Origin: G965276765 sp965276765
Lineage (GTDB): Bacteria > Actinomycetota > Acidimicrobiia > Acidimicrobiales > Palsa-688
DNA: 64,000 bases
Reading direction: 5' to 3'
NCBI GenBank assembly: GCA_965276765.1
Contig: OZ255627.1
Location: forward strand, 1,054,001-1,118,000
Under the pieces are notes generated by a model. The model searched no databases. It was not told the DNA's origin and was given only the letters and a program-made list of their open reading frames with translations. Within the stretch, counting starts at the first letter, position 1. Each line of letters starts with the position of its first letter. Shown piece after piece: positions 41,112-49,495 of the stretch. A program made the position numbers and the translations under genes.

Positions 41112-42859
41112 CAGATGATGCCGGCGGTCCGCCCCACGGCGGCGTCACGCTCCTCCCATCCGCTGTCGCCGTCCGGTCCCGACCACCCACCGTTGTTCGG
41201 TAGCCGACCCGCCCTGCCTTCGAGGGCCCATCCTTCGTACCCATTCGTCCGCACGGCATCGCAGATCTTTCGGTACGGACCGACGCCCCCGAGGTAGGAA
41301 GTAACCACCCGGGGTTTCCCCGGTACGTTGGAACCGAGGTGCTGGGTGTCATCGACCGTGAGCAGCGTCTTGCTTGCGACCTCGGCCACATGGGCAGTCC
41401 AGGTGTCCTCCGCCTCTTTCGACGGCTCGGCCGTACCGAGCTCTCGATCCCGCATGAACTCGAACAAGTCGGTAATCCAGTCAACATGCTGCTCGATCGA
41501 GACCATGACGTGGGATCGGATACCTGGGCTACCGGCTTGAGCGATCATAAAGAGGTTGGGGAACCCTTCGATCCCGATCCCAAGGTAGGTCCGGTGTCCT
41601 CTCGCCCATTTCTCAGAAAGCGTCTGTCCCTCACGCCCCCGAATATCCACCTGCAGCATAGAGCCTGTGGCACTGTCAAAACCGGTCGCACAGATGATCA
41701 TGTCGAGGGGGTACGTCGCGTCCGTCGTGCGGATTCCGGCCGGCGTGACCTCCTCGACCGGCGACTTCTCGAGGTCCACAAGTGAAACATTGTCCTGGTT
41801 GAAGATGTCGAAGTAGCCATCGATGATAATTATCCTCTTTGCTCCCAGGTAATGGCTCTTCGCACAGAGGAGCTCGGCCCGCTCCGGATCATCCACGATC
41901 TCGCGGATCTTCGTCCTCAGAAACTCTGCGACTCGATAATTTGCACGCTCGTCTACTACGAAGTCAGGGAACATGGTCTGGACTGCGCCCCCGCCAATGG
42001 CCCAGACCGTCCTCGCCCGGGACTGAAACTCATCCTCGGGAAGATCGACCGTCCGCCCCTCACCGATCGGCGCCGACGTCACGTCGGTCCCATAGCCGGT
42101 CATACGGGACCTGGCCCGGCGTTCGGCGTACGTCGCCTTGTAGTCGGCCTGATATTCCGGGTCGAGCGGGTGATCGACAGACGGAACAATGTAGCCTGGC
42201 GTGCGCTGGAAGACGACCAGTTGCCCAACTGGCTCCGAAGCGAGCGACGTTGCTGTCTGCACTCCACTCGACCCTGTACCGATCAGGCCAATTCGCTTTC
42301 CTGCAAACGAGACCTCCTCGTGGGGCCACTGGTTCGTGAAGTACAACTCCCCGTCGAATGAGTCGAGACCGGCGATCTCAGGGCGTATCGGGGTGTGATA
42401 TCCGCCGGTCGCCATTACGCAATATCTTGCCCGTACTCGCTCGCCGGTATCCGTCTCGACGGACCACCGGGCCGCCCCCTCGTCGTAGACGGCGGAGGTT
42501 ACGGACGTATCGAACTGGATATCCCTCCTCAGATCGAAGCGATCGACCACGTGATGGGCGTATCGCTCGATCTCGGGCTGACTGGCGTGGTGCTCGGTCC
42601 ACTCCCACTCCTGCTGCAGCTCTTCGGAGAAGGAGTACGAGTACTCGAGACTCGGGACGTCGCAGCGGGCGCCGGGATAGCGATTCCAGAACCATGTACC
42701 TCCGACGTCGGAACCTTTTTCGTAGACTCTGGCCCTGAATCCCTTCTGCCTGAGCTTGTGCAGCATATAGATGCCAGCAAAACCTGCTCCGACGACGACG
42801 ACATCCAGCTCCTCGGTCGGCGCGGTCTCCTCGCCCCGTTTGGGCTCATTTTCGGTCAT
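41111..42859 (-). CDS. Baeyer-Villiger-type flavin monooxygenase, operon gene 8
   Basis: 582 residues from ATG 42859 (AGAGGAGAGG upstream). First FAD Rossmann VVVVGAGFAGIYMLHKLR (21-38), GGTWFWNRYPGARCDVPSLE (53-72) typical of BVMOs, second NADPH Rossmann RIGLIGTGSSGVQTA (189-203), and IICATGFDSATG. The BVMO fingerprint F-x-G-x3-H-x3-W is present as F168-x-G170-x3-F174-x3-W178-P179, with Phe in place of the usual His. It should insert oxygen next to a ketone, giving an ester or lactone, with the next operon product (hydrolase) opening it. Function inferred despite the substitution. Confidence 0.9.
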   Translation of the reverse strand: MTENEPKRGEETAPTEELDVVVVGAGFAGIYMLHKLRQKGFRARVYEKGSDVGGTWFWNRYPGARCDVPSLEYSYSFSEELQQEWEWTEHHASQPEIERYAHHVVDRFDLRRDIQFDTSVTSAVYDEGAARWSVETDTGERVRARYCVMATGGYHTPIRPEIAGLDSFDGELYFTNQWPHEEVSFAGKRIGLIGTGSSGVQTATSLASEPVGQLVVFQRTPGYIVPSVDHPLDPEYQADYKATYAERRARSRMTGYGTDVTSAPIGEGRTVDLPEDEFQSRARTVWAIGGGAVQTMFPDFVVDERANYRVAEFLRTKIREIVDDPERAELLCAKSHYLGAKRIIIIDGYFDIFNQDNVSLVDLEKSPVEEVTPAGIRTTDATYPLDMIICATGFDSATGSMLQVDIRGREGQTLSEKWARGHRTYLGIGIEGFPNLFMIAQAGSPGIRSHVMVSIEQHVDWITDLFEFMRDRELGTAEPSKEAEDTWTAHVAEVASKTLLTVDDTQHLGSNVPGKPRVVTSYLGGVGPYRKICDAVRTNGYEGWALEGRAGRLPNNGGWSGPDGDSGWEERDAAVGRTAGII

Positions 42860-42896
42860 CACCTCTCCTCTCTGCGCGGCATGACTTCCCGAACAC

Positions 42897-43874
42897 TCAC
42901 GTCTGAAATGCCCGCTCCAGCGCGGCACTGACGTCCAGACGCCACCGTCGAGATATTGGAGCGGATGGAAGGGCCCGAGGGCTCCCGTGGAAGCCGTTCG
43001 GGTACACATGAAGCTCAACGGCAACGTCCGCGCTGATGAGCCTCGCTGCGTACGCGATGCATTCGTCGACGAAGAGGTCGAGCGCACTTACGCACAGGTA
43101 CACGGGGGGAAGGCCAACCAGATCGTCGGCGATCGCCGGTGACGCGTAGCCAGGTACCCCGGTGGCGTGACCGTCGGGGCCGAGATAGGCATTCCAAGCT
43201 GTTTCGTTCGCCTCTCGGTTCCACACCTTGGGGTGTGTCATGTAGTGGCTCGACGCGGTGACGTTGCGGTGATCGAGCATGGGGGCCTCGAGAAACTGGA
43301 ACAGGACCGCGAACTCCCCCCGGTCGCGAGCAAGGAGGGCGAGGCCAGCGGCGAGGCCGCCGCCCGCTGATGTCCCACCGATTGCGATCCGCCGGTGGTC
43401 GATGCCGAGCACCTCGCTCTCGCGGTGAAGCCAGGAGGCCGCTGCGTAGCAGTCCTCGAGCCCGGCTGGGTACGGATGCTCTGGTGCCAGGCGGTAGTCG
43501 ACAGATGCCACCACACAGCCGGCCCCGGCCGCCATCTCGGCGCACTGCGCGTCGAAGTGAGATACCTCGCCGAGGACCATCCCCCCGCCATGGATGTAAA
43601 GGAGTGCCGGGGCCTGCCCAGGGAGGCCGGCTGGTCGGTAGATGCGGACGCCAGTGCTCACGCCCCCGGGTCGGGAGATCCGTTCGTCTCGTACTTCGAC
43701 GTCCTCGACCACCGGCTGTCGCGCGCTGGCGGCAGCGAGCAACTCGGCCGTAAGCGCTCGCGCCTTGCCGATGTCGCGGAGATCGAGCATGCCATCGGGC
43801 GCCAGGTCCAAGGCGGCTCGGTGTTCCGGATCGAGTCGATCGGCGAACGGTGTCCGCTTGCGCTCCTGTGTCAT
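42897..43874 (-). CDS. HSL-type alpha/beta hydrolase (esterase/lactonase), operon gene 7
   Basis: 325 residues of the hormone-sensitive-lipase group: oxyanion motif LLYIHGGGMVLG, VASVDYRLAPEHPYPAGLED, the nucleophile elbow IGGTSAGGGLAAGLALLARD, Asp in CVSALDLFVDE and His in PNGFHGSPRAL. Expected to hydrolyse the ester or lactone made by the neighbouring BVMO. Starts at ATG 43874; cytoplasmic, no signal peptide. Confidence 0.92.
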   Translation of the reverse strand: MTQERKRTPFADRLDPEHRAALDLAPDGMLDLRDIGKARALTAELLAAASARQPVVEDVEVRDERISRPGGVSTGVRIYRPAGLPGQAPALLYIHGGGMVLGEVSHFDAQCAEMAAGAGCVVASVDYRLAPEHPYPAGLEDCYAAASWLHRESEVLGIDHRRIAIGGTSAGGGLAAGLALLARDRGEFAVLFQFLEAPMLDHRNVTASSHYMTHPKVWNREANETAWNAYLGPDGHATGVPGYASPAIADDLVGLPPVYLCVSALDLFVDECIAYAARLISADVAVELHVYPNGFHGSPRALPSAPISRRWRLDVSAALERAFQT

Positions 43875-43942
43875 TGCTCAGCACCCCTCACGGTGGGCTC
43901 CCTTCACGATGGATCGTCTCTCGTCAAAGCCCGATGGTCTCA

Positions 43943-44722
43943 TCAGACCAGGGAGATTCCGCCGTCGAGGTTGATCAGGGCACCATTGACGTAGGCCGAT
44001 GCATCCGAAGCAAGGAACACGACGAGGCCTCCCACATCCCGGGGCTCACCGAGGCGCCCCGACGGGACGTTGGACGCATAGCGGGCAACGTCACTCGGAT
44101 CGTCAAGGACGGGAGCAGACATCTTGCTCCGAACGAAGCCGGGGCAGATGACGTTGGCGCGTATCCCCCGGCCGGCGTAACTGATCACGAGGGCGCGAGT
44201 AAAGCCGAGGATGCCTCCCTTCGATGTCGTGTACGCCGTGTTCCTGCTGCCCAGATGCGGTCCCGCGATCGATGCGGTGTTGATAATCGATCCCTTCTCC
44301 AGGTGGAGCATGTCGGGCAGGATGGTCTGCGTGACGAAGAAGCACCCGTCTAGGTTGACCGAGAGTGTCTTGCGCCATACGGAGAGCGGCAGATCTCCTG
44401 CCGGTTGATCGCCGGCGCCGTAGCCAAAGTTGACCGCAGCGTTGTTGTGCACGATTGTCACCGGACCCCACTGATTTCGGACCGCTCGTAGGCAGTCGTC
44501 AACCTGAGCCTGGTCGCTGATGTCACACAAAAAGGCAGCCGCCCTGGGGCCGATCGAGTCGGCGACCTCGATCACCGCCTTCTCGTCGACGTCAAGAAGG
44601 GCCACCTGGGCCCCATAACCGGCCAGCGCCGCGGCCGACGCCGCACCCATACCGCTTCCCGCGCCGGTGACGACAGCTGTCCGACCGGTCAAGTCAAACG
44701 ATGGAGCTGCCAGGTCAGTCAT
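43943..44722 (-). CDS. Short-chain dehydrogenase/reductase, operon gene 6
   Basis: 259 residues, classical SDR. Cofactor loop AVVTGAGSGMGAASAAALAG with an acidic residue (LLDVDEKA) that favours NAD, VHNNAAVNFG, Ser in IINTASIAGPHLG, catalytic YTTSKGG, and the C-terminal ASAYVNGALINLDGG. Probably oxidises an alcohol to the ketone used by the monooxygenase, or a hydroxyacyl intermediate. 68 bases separate it from the hydrolase gene. Confidence 0.93.
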   Translation of the reverse strand: MTDLAAPSFDLTGRTAVVTGAGSGMGAASAAALAGYGAQVALLDVDEKAVIEVADSIGPRAAAFLCDISDQAQVDDCLRAVRNQWGPVTIVHNNAAVNFGYGAGDQPAGDLPLSVWRKTLSVNLDGCFFVTQTILPDMLHLEKGSIINTASIAGPHLGSRNTAYTTSKGGILGFTRALVISYAGRGIRANVICPGFVRSKMSAPVLDDPSDVARYASNVPSGRLGEPRDVGGLVVFLASDASAYVNGALINLDGGISLV

Positions 44723-44746
44723 CGGTCGTCTCCCTCATGCTCGAGT

Positions 44747-46369
44747 TCACGGTCGCAGCGCCTCGGTTCGGTCCCATGTCGTGCCGTCGGCTGCGATACC
44801 TCGCTCGCGAAGCTCGACCTTGCGCACGCGTTGGGTCGGTGTCCGCGGCAACTCGGCCAAAAACGTCCAGTACCGCGGAATCATGAAGGCGGGAAGGTGA
44901 TCCACAAGGGACTCGGCGATGTCCTTCCCCGTCACGACACCTGGCGACATCGGGACCACGAACGCGTGGATCTCCTGTTCGGTCAGGCTCGATTGGACAC
45001 CGACTACGGCGCAGTCTGCGACATCCTCATGGGACGCGATCGCATGCTCCACGTCGAAAGACGAGATGTTCTCACCGCGCCGCCGGATCGTGTCCTTGAG
45101 CCGATCGACAAAGTAGTAGTTGCCGTCGGCGTCGTATCGAAATGCATCACCAGTGTGGTACCACTGGTTGCGGAAAGCCGCTGCCGTGGCATTGGCATCG
45201 TTCCAGTACCCCAGCATGACCAGCCACGGATCGTTGGTTCGAACGAGGAGCTCGCCGACGACGTCGGGGCCGACGGGCTCGTCATGGTCATCGACGATCC
45301 GGCACTCGAAGCCGCGCAGCACGCGCCCGCAGCTCTCGGTGTTGGCCAGGTCCCAATCATCGACGATGCCGGATCCGAGTGGTGCCGTCGTCTCGGTCAT
45401 CCCGAACTGCGTTCGCACTCGCAGGTTGAACCGTGTCTTGAAGGCATCCACCGCAGGAATCAGCGGGGCCATCAGAACATTGCGGAGCGGGGTGGCCGCG
45501 TCCGTCTCCTGAGGCGTTCGACGCCAGAGCATCTCAGCGATCGATCCCATCATGAGTGCGGAGGTGCATCGATGGTCCCGGATGTCCGACCAGAAAGACT
45601 CGATGCTGAACCGCTCGCGCAAGACCGCTCGCCCGCCGGCGAGCGCCATGCAGTAGATACCCACCCTGGCGGCGATATGCGAAAGGGGAAGCGGGCAATA
45701 GAACGCATCCCTGCCGTCGAGGTCCTCAGCAGGAAAGAAGATCTCGGCGTGCTTGTAGAACTGCCTCCACGCCACCATCACCCCCTTGGCCGGCCCTGTC
45801 GTCCCAGACGTGTAGACGATCGATCCGACGTCCCAGCCCTCCGGGCCTTCGAAGGAGGCCGGCTCAGCTGAGCTGACCGAGGCGGCCAACCGAATCCTCC
45901 GCCGCCAGTCCTCCGGTGGAGAACTCCAAACATCTCCGACATCTTCGGGACTCTCGGGCACCACGACCACGATCTCGAGGGAGCCGAGAGTAGACACGAT
46001 CGGCCACAACCTCTCGAGAAATCGCTCGGCGATCACCAGCACCTTTACGCCCGAGTTATCCAAGACGTGACGCAGCATCGACCCTCGATAGTCGCCATGC
46101 ACCGGCACCTCGAGTGCTCGCAGCCATCCGACGGCGACCCACAGCTCGAAGGCGGCGATCGACGTTGGCAACATCACGCCGACGCGGTCCCCCGCTACCA
46201 CCCCGAGGCCGAGAAGACCTGCTGCCCACCGGCGGCTCGACAGATCGATGGCTGCGTAGGAGCGTGACGCTCCGGTCACATCTCCCAGAAATGGCTCGTC
46301 GCCCACTGACGATGTGGCTCTGGCCTGGATGAGGTGAGGCAGAATTAGCTCGGTTGCGAGTTTGCCCAC
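44747..46369 (-). CDS. AMP-binding acyl-CoA synthetase, operon gene 5
   Basis: 540 residues from GTG 46369 (GGGGGAG upstream). ATP loop SIVYTSGTTGPAKGVMVAW, LRVRTQFGMTETTAPLGSG, WYHTGDAFRYDADGNYYFVD, and the hinge RLKDTIRRRGENISSFDVE; the final PTQRVRKVEL supplies the C-terminal catalytic region, although its usual Lys is shifted. It activates a carboxylic acid to the acyl-CoA via the acyl-adenylate, the likely entry of ring-opened acids into CoA-bound degradation. Confidence 0.92.
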   Translation of the reverse strand: MGKLATELILPHLIQARATSSVGDEPFLGDVTGASRSYAAIDLSSRRWAAGLLGLGVVAGDRVGVMLPTSIAAFELWVAVGWLRALEVPVHGDYRGSMLRHVLDNSGVKVLVIAERFLERLWPIVSTLGSLEIVVVVPESPEDVGDVWSSPPEDWRRRIRLAASVSSAEPASFEGPEGWDVGSIVYTSGTTGPAKGVMVAWRQFYKHAEIFFPAEDLDGRDAFYCPLPLSHIAARVGIYCMALAGGRAVLRERFSIESFWSDIRDHRCTSALMMGSIAEMLWRRTPQETDAATPLRNVLMAPLIPAVDAFKTRFNLRVRTQFGMTETTAPLGSGIVDDWDLANTESCGRVLRGFECRIVDDHDEPVGPDVVGELLVRTNDPWLVMLGYWNDANATAAAFRNQWYHTGDAFRYDADGNYYFVDRLKDTIRRRGENISSFDVEHAIASHEDVADCAVVGVQSSLTEQEIHAFVVPMSPGVVTGKDIAESLVDHLPAFMIPRYWTFLAELPRTPTQRVRKVELRERGIAADGTTWDRTEALRP

Positions 46370-46397
46370 ACTACTCCCCCGATAGGTGCGCCCCTCA

Positions 46398-47309
46398 TCA
46401 GGCTCCTTCTCCCCTGGCCTCGTCACTCGGCGGCTCGCCAAACGGCTGGTCCCGTTGCTTGAGATAAGAAACCAAACCTTGGCGGTTCACCTGGTCGATC
46501 ATGGGCTTCCACATCTCGCGCTGAAATGCGTCTGTGGCGTGCCCGAACACATGAAGAAGGAAGGCATACTCGAGGGATTGTCCGAGCCCCTGGAGGTCCA
46601 TCGTGTGATTGATGGCTCGCTTGGCCAGCTTCAAGCTGAGTGCGGGGTTCTTTGCGATGTGCTGTGCCAGCTTCATCGTGGCCGAGTCCAGATCGTTGAC
46701 AGGTACCACCTGATTGACCATGCCCACCCGGTAGGCCTCGGCCGCGTCCATCGGGTCTCCTGTGAAGAGGAATTCCTTGGCTCGACGCGCGCCCATGACC
46801 CACGGTTCCATGTGCACCTCGGCGCCGAAGTTGTACATCCTGACCCCGGGGGTCCAGAACTTCGTGTCCTCGGCCGCGACGATGAGGTCGCACACGTTGG
46901 CCAGGGCAAAGGCTCCGAGGACGGCCCAACCCTGCACCCTGGCGATAGTCGGCGTGTCGGTGTTCCAGATGTCGAGACCGGATTTGTGGAAGAAAAACTT
47001 CTCTTCCTGTGCCCACAACTCCTCGGGCGTACCGCACGCGGCAACGTACTCTTCGAGACCCTCAGGGCTGAGGTCGTGACCGCCACTGAACACCTTGCCG
47101 ACGCCACCGATGACGATGACCCTGACATCGGGGTCCTTGTCGGCCTCGATCACCGCCCGGTGCAGTTCGTCCGCCATCGGCCAGCCGATCGGATTTCGCT
47201 TTTCCGGGCGGTTCATCTCGATCGTTCGAACGAGGCCGTCTTGGGTGATCCGAAGACCCTCGTAGTCGGCGCTCCCGCTTCCACTCATGGTTTTGCCTTC
47301 GACAGGCAT
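46398..47309 (-). CDS. Enoyl-CoA hydratase/isomerase family protein, operon gene 4
   Basis: 303 residues from ATG 47309 (GGAG nearby). Crotonase fold: TIEMNRPEKRNPIGWPMADE, GVGKVFSGGHDLSPEG as the oxyanion loop, ARVQGWAVLGAFALANVCDL as the second oxyanion half, and AEAYRVGMVNQVVP. Catalyses hydration or isomerisation, or possibly C-C bond cleavage, of an acyl-CoA; catalytic Glu positions are not certain by eye. An ATG at 47288 is an alternative start. Confidence 0.9.
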   Translation of the reverse strand: MPVEGKTMSGSGSADYEGLRITQDGLVRTIEMNRPEKRNPIGWPMADELHRAVIEADKDPDVRVIVIGGVGKVFSGGHDLSPEGLEEYVAACGTPEELWAQEEKFFFHKSGLDIWNTDTPTIARVQGWAVLGAFALANVCDLIVAAEDTKFWTPGVRMYNFGAEVHMEPWVMGARRAKEFLFTGDPMDAAEAYRVGMVNQVVPVNDLDSATMKLAQHIAKNPALSLKLAKRAINHTMDLQGLGQSLEYAFLLHVFGHATDAFQREMWKPMIDQVNRQGLVSYLKQRDQPFGEPPSDEARGEGA

Positions 47310-47351
47310 GCTCGATCTCCATTCGTTGCTGGGACGTCCCACACGGTCACG

Positions 47352-48284
47352 TCAACCGTCCTCGGTGGCCGGCTCGATGCCCGATCTGGCTCGCCTGGCG
47401 CGCTCGAGGATGGTCTCGACGTGGCGCATGTGGGCGGCGTCGACGAGCATGCCATCGACCCCGATCGCCCCAGTGCCTTCGGCTTCGGACGCGCGGTACA
47501 ACCGGCGGGTCTGCTCGGCCCACGCGACCTCTTCGCTACTCGGCGAGAAGACCTCATTGGCAATAGGGACTTGATTCGGATGGATCGCCCACTTGCCGTC
47601 GAACCCCATGAGGCTGGCATGGGTGGCCTGGGCGCGGTAGGCCTCGGAATCGTGATATCCGGGGAAGGGCGCGTCAATCGCATCGATTCCGGCGGTGCGG
47701 GCCGCGGTGACGACATTGAACCGAGCGTGATGCCAAAAGTCCCCTGGGTAGGGGCTGATCGGTTGGAAATTGGTGTCGACCCGGGCATGGAGGGACGCGG
47801 AGAGGTCCCCTGCGCCAAAGATGATGGCCTCGAGACGCGGTGAGGAGGTCGCAATCTCGGTCGCATTGGAGAGCCCCTCGGCCTCCTCGACGAGTACCTC
47901 GAGCCCGATACGTTTTGCCAAGCCGAGTTTAGCCTCGAGCTGCGTGAGCAGAACATCAAACCACCACACGTCGCGTCCTCGGCGGGCCTTCGGGATGATG
48001 ATGACATCCAGGGCATCCCCCGCCCCCGTGACCACCTCGACGACATCGTCGTGGCACCATATGGTGTCGATGCCGTTGACTCGGACGGCGCGCGCCGTCG
48101 ATCCCCAGTCCTGCGCGGTGAGCGCCTCGATGGCATTTTTCCTTGCGGACACCTTGGCGCTTGGCGCGCAGGCATCCTCGAGGTCAAGGAACACCAGGTC
48201 CGAGCCCGAATGCGGGGCCTTGGCGAGCATCTTTGGGCTGCTTGCCGGCGTGGCGAGCTCGGAGCGGCGGGCACGTGAGGTCAC
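47352..48284 (-). CDS. HpcH/CitE-type acyl-CoA lyase, operon gene 3
   Basis: 310 residues from GTG 48284 (AGGGGAG upstream). CitE-like TIM-barrel elements: LVFLDLEDACAPSAKVSARK with the metal-binding Glu-Asp, VRVNGIDTIWCHDD, LEVLVEEAEGLSN, EAIIFGAGDLSASLHAR and FDGKWAIHPNQVPIANEVF. Members cleave or form malyl-, citramalyl- or 3-hydroxyacyl-CoA-type bonds (aldol or Claisen). Here a 3-hydroxy-3-carboxyl-type CoA thioester seems the probable substrate (inference). Confidence 0.9.
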   Translation of the reverse strand: MTSRARRSELATPASSPKMLAKAPHSGSDLVFLDLEDACAPSAKVSARKNAIEALTAQDWGSTARAVRVNGIDTIWCHDDVVEVVTGAGDALDVIIIPKARRGRDVWWFDVLLTQLEAKLGLAKRIGLEVLVEEAEGLSNATEIATSSPRLEAIIFGAGDLSASLHARVDTNFQPISPYPGDFWHHARFNVVTAARTAGIDAIDAPFPGYHDSEAYRAQATHASLMGFDGKWAIHPNQVPIANEVFSPSSEEVAWAEQTRRLYRASEAEGTGAIGVDGMLVDAAHMRHVETILERARRARSGIEPATEDG

Positions 48285-48294
48285 CGTGGCTCCC

Positions 48295-49494
48295 CTAGAT
48301 GACGCCGGTCGAGCGCAGCTCGACCAAGCGGTCCGGTTCGAGGCCGAGCAGCTCGGCATAAATGGGGTCGTTGTGCGCGCCCACGGCCGGACCGAGGTGA
48401 TCGATCCGACCCGGCGTAGCGGACAGCCTCGGCACGGGAGCTTGCACCCGAACCGGCCCGAGGTCAGGGTCGTCGATGGTCGGGTACGTGGCCCTAGCCC
48501 TCAGGTGGGGATCGGCGAGGAGTTGCTCGGCGTCGTAGACGGGGGCGGCGGCGACGCCGCCGGCCTCGAACGCCCCGATGGCCTCGTTCAACGTGCGCGC
48601 CGCGACCCAGGCTGCGACCTCGGCGTCGATTTCGGAGGCGTGGGCCTGACGTCGGACGGGGTCGACGAAGTCGGGGTCCTGCGCCCACTCGGCCCGACCG
48701 ATGGTTTGAAATGCTCGTTTCGCGATGGCCGGGGCTGCGCTTGACATGGCCAACCACCGGTTGTCGACGGTCCGGTACGTGTTGCGCGGGGCGCTCGTGT
48801 CCCACCGGTTGCCGCTGCGCTCGGGGCACCAGCCCAGCTGATCGAACGTCAGTGTGGCTGATTCGATCAAGCGGGCCAGGGGCTCGATGAGGTTCACATC
48901 GATGTGTTGGCCGATCGCGCCGTGCACGTCGCGGTGATACAGCGCCGCCACGACGGCATAGGTCGCGACCATCGACGCCACGCCATCCGCCAGCATGAAC
49001 GGCGGGAGGGTCGGCGGGCCACCGGGCTCTCCGACGATGTGGGCGAAGCCGCTCATGGCCTCGGCGAGGGTCCCGAATCCGGGACGGTCGCTGTGGGGGC
49101 CTCCGGCCCCGAACCCGGATACGTGCAGCATTACCAAGTGCGGATGCCGGGCTACAACGGCGGTCGGGTCCAGGCCCCAGCGTTCGAGGGCACTTGGGCG
49201 ATTGTTGACGATCAGGACGTCGCTCGTCTCGAGCAACTGGTGCAGGAGGTCCTGCCCTTCGTCCGCCCTCAAGTCGAGCGTGATACAGCGCTTGTTCCGG
49301 CTCACGCTCTTCCAGACGAGACCAATGCCGTCCTTGAGCTCACCCCACTGCCGCATCGGGTCACCGGTGCCTGGTTTCTCGACCTTGATGACATCCGCCC
49401 CGAGCTCGCCCAAAGCGGTGCCTACGAGCGGGCCTGCGGCGAGCGTGGCCGCGTCCACCACGCGAATTCCGGCGAGGGCACCTACCGGGCTCAC
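48295..49494 (-). CDS. Family III CoA transferase, operon gene 2
   Basis: 399 residues from GTG 49494, two bases after the LLM monooxygenase stop. IRVVDAATLAAGPLVGTALG, ELGADVIKVEKPGTGDPMRQ, SRNKRCITLDLRADEGQDLL, HVSGFGAGGPHSDRPGFGTL and a catalytic Asp probably in PPFMLADGVASMVA. A second CoA transferase of the same superfamily as gene 9 but clearly divergent, implying two different acid substrates. It resembles the truncated copy at 21.5 kb. Confidence 0.9.
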   Translation of the reverse strand: MSPVGALAGIRVVDAATLAAGPLVGTALGELGADVIKVEKPGTGDPMRQWGELKDGIGLVWKSVSRNKRCITLDLRADEGQDLLHQLLETSDVLIVNNRPSALERWGLDPTAVVARHPHLVMLHVSGFGAGGPHSDRPGFGTLAEAMSGFAHIVGEPGGPPTLPPFMLADGVASMVATYAVVAALYHRDVHGAIGQHIDVNLIEPLARLIESATLTFDQLGWCPERSGNRWDTSAPRNTYRTVDNRWLAMSSAAPAIAKRAFQTIGRAEWAQDPDFVDPVRRQAHASEIDAEVAAWVAARTLNEAIGAFEAGGVAAAPVYDAEQLLADPHLRARATYPTIDDPDLGPVRVQAPVPRLSATPGRIDHLGPAVGAHNDPIYAELLGLEPDRLVELRSTGVI

Positions 49495-49495
49495 C

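Noticed and set aside
44831..45871. A 346-codon plus-strand frame antisense to the acyl-CoA synthetase.
   Set aside because: A shadow of a well-conserved AMP-binding enzyme; no motifs of its own.
46386..47843. A 485-codon plus-strand open frame opposite the catabolic operon.
   Set aside because: It is antisense to the crotonase and CitE-like genes, whose families are clear. Its protein has low-complexity His/Val/Gly/Arg composition and no domain; high-GC mirror frames are expected.
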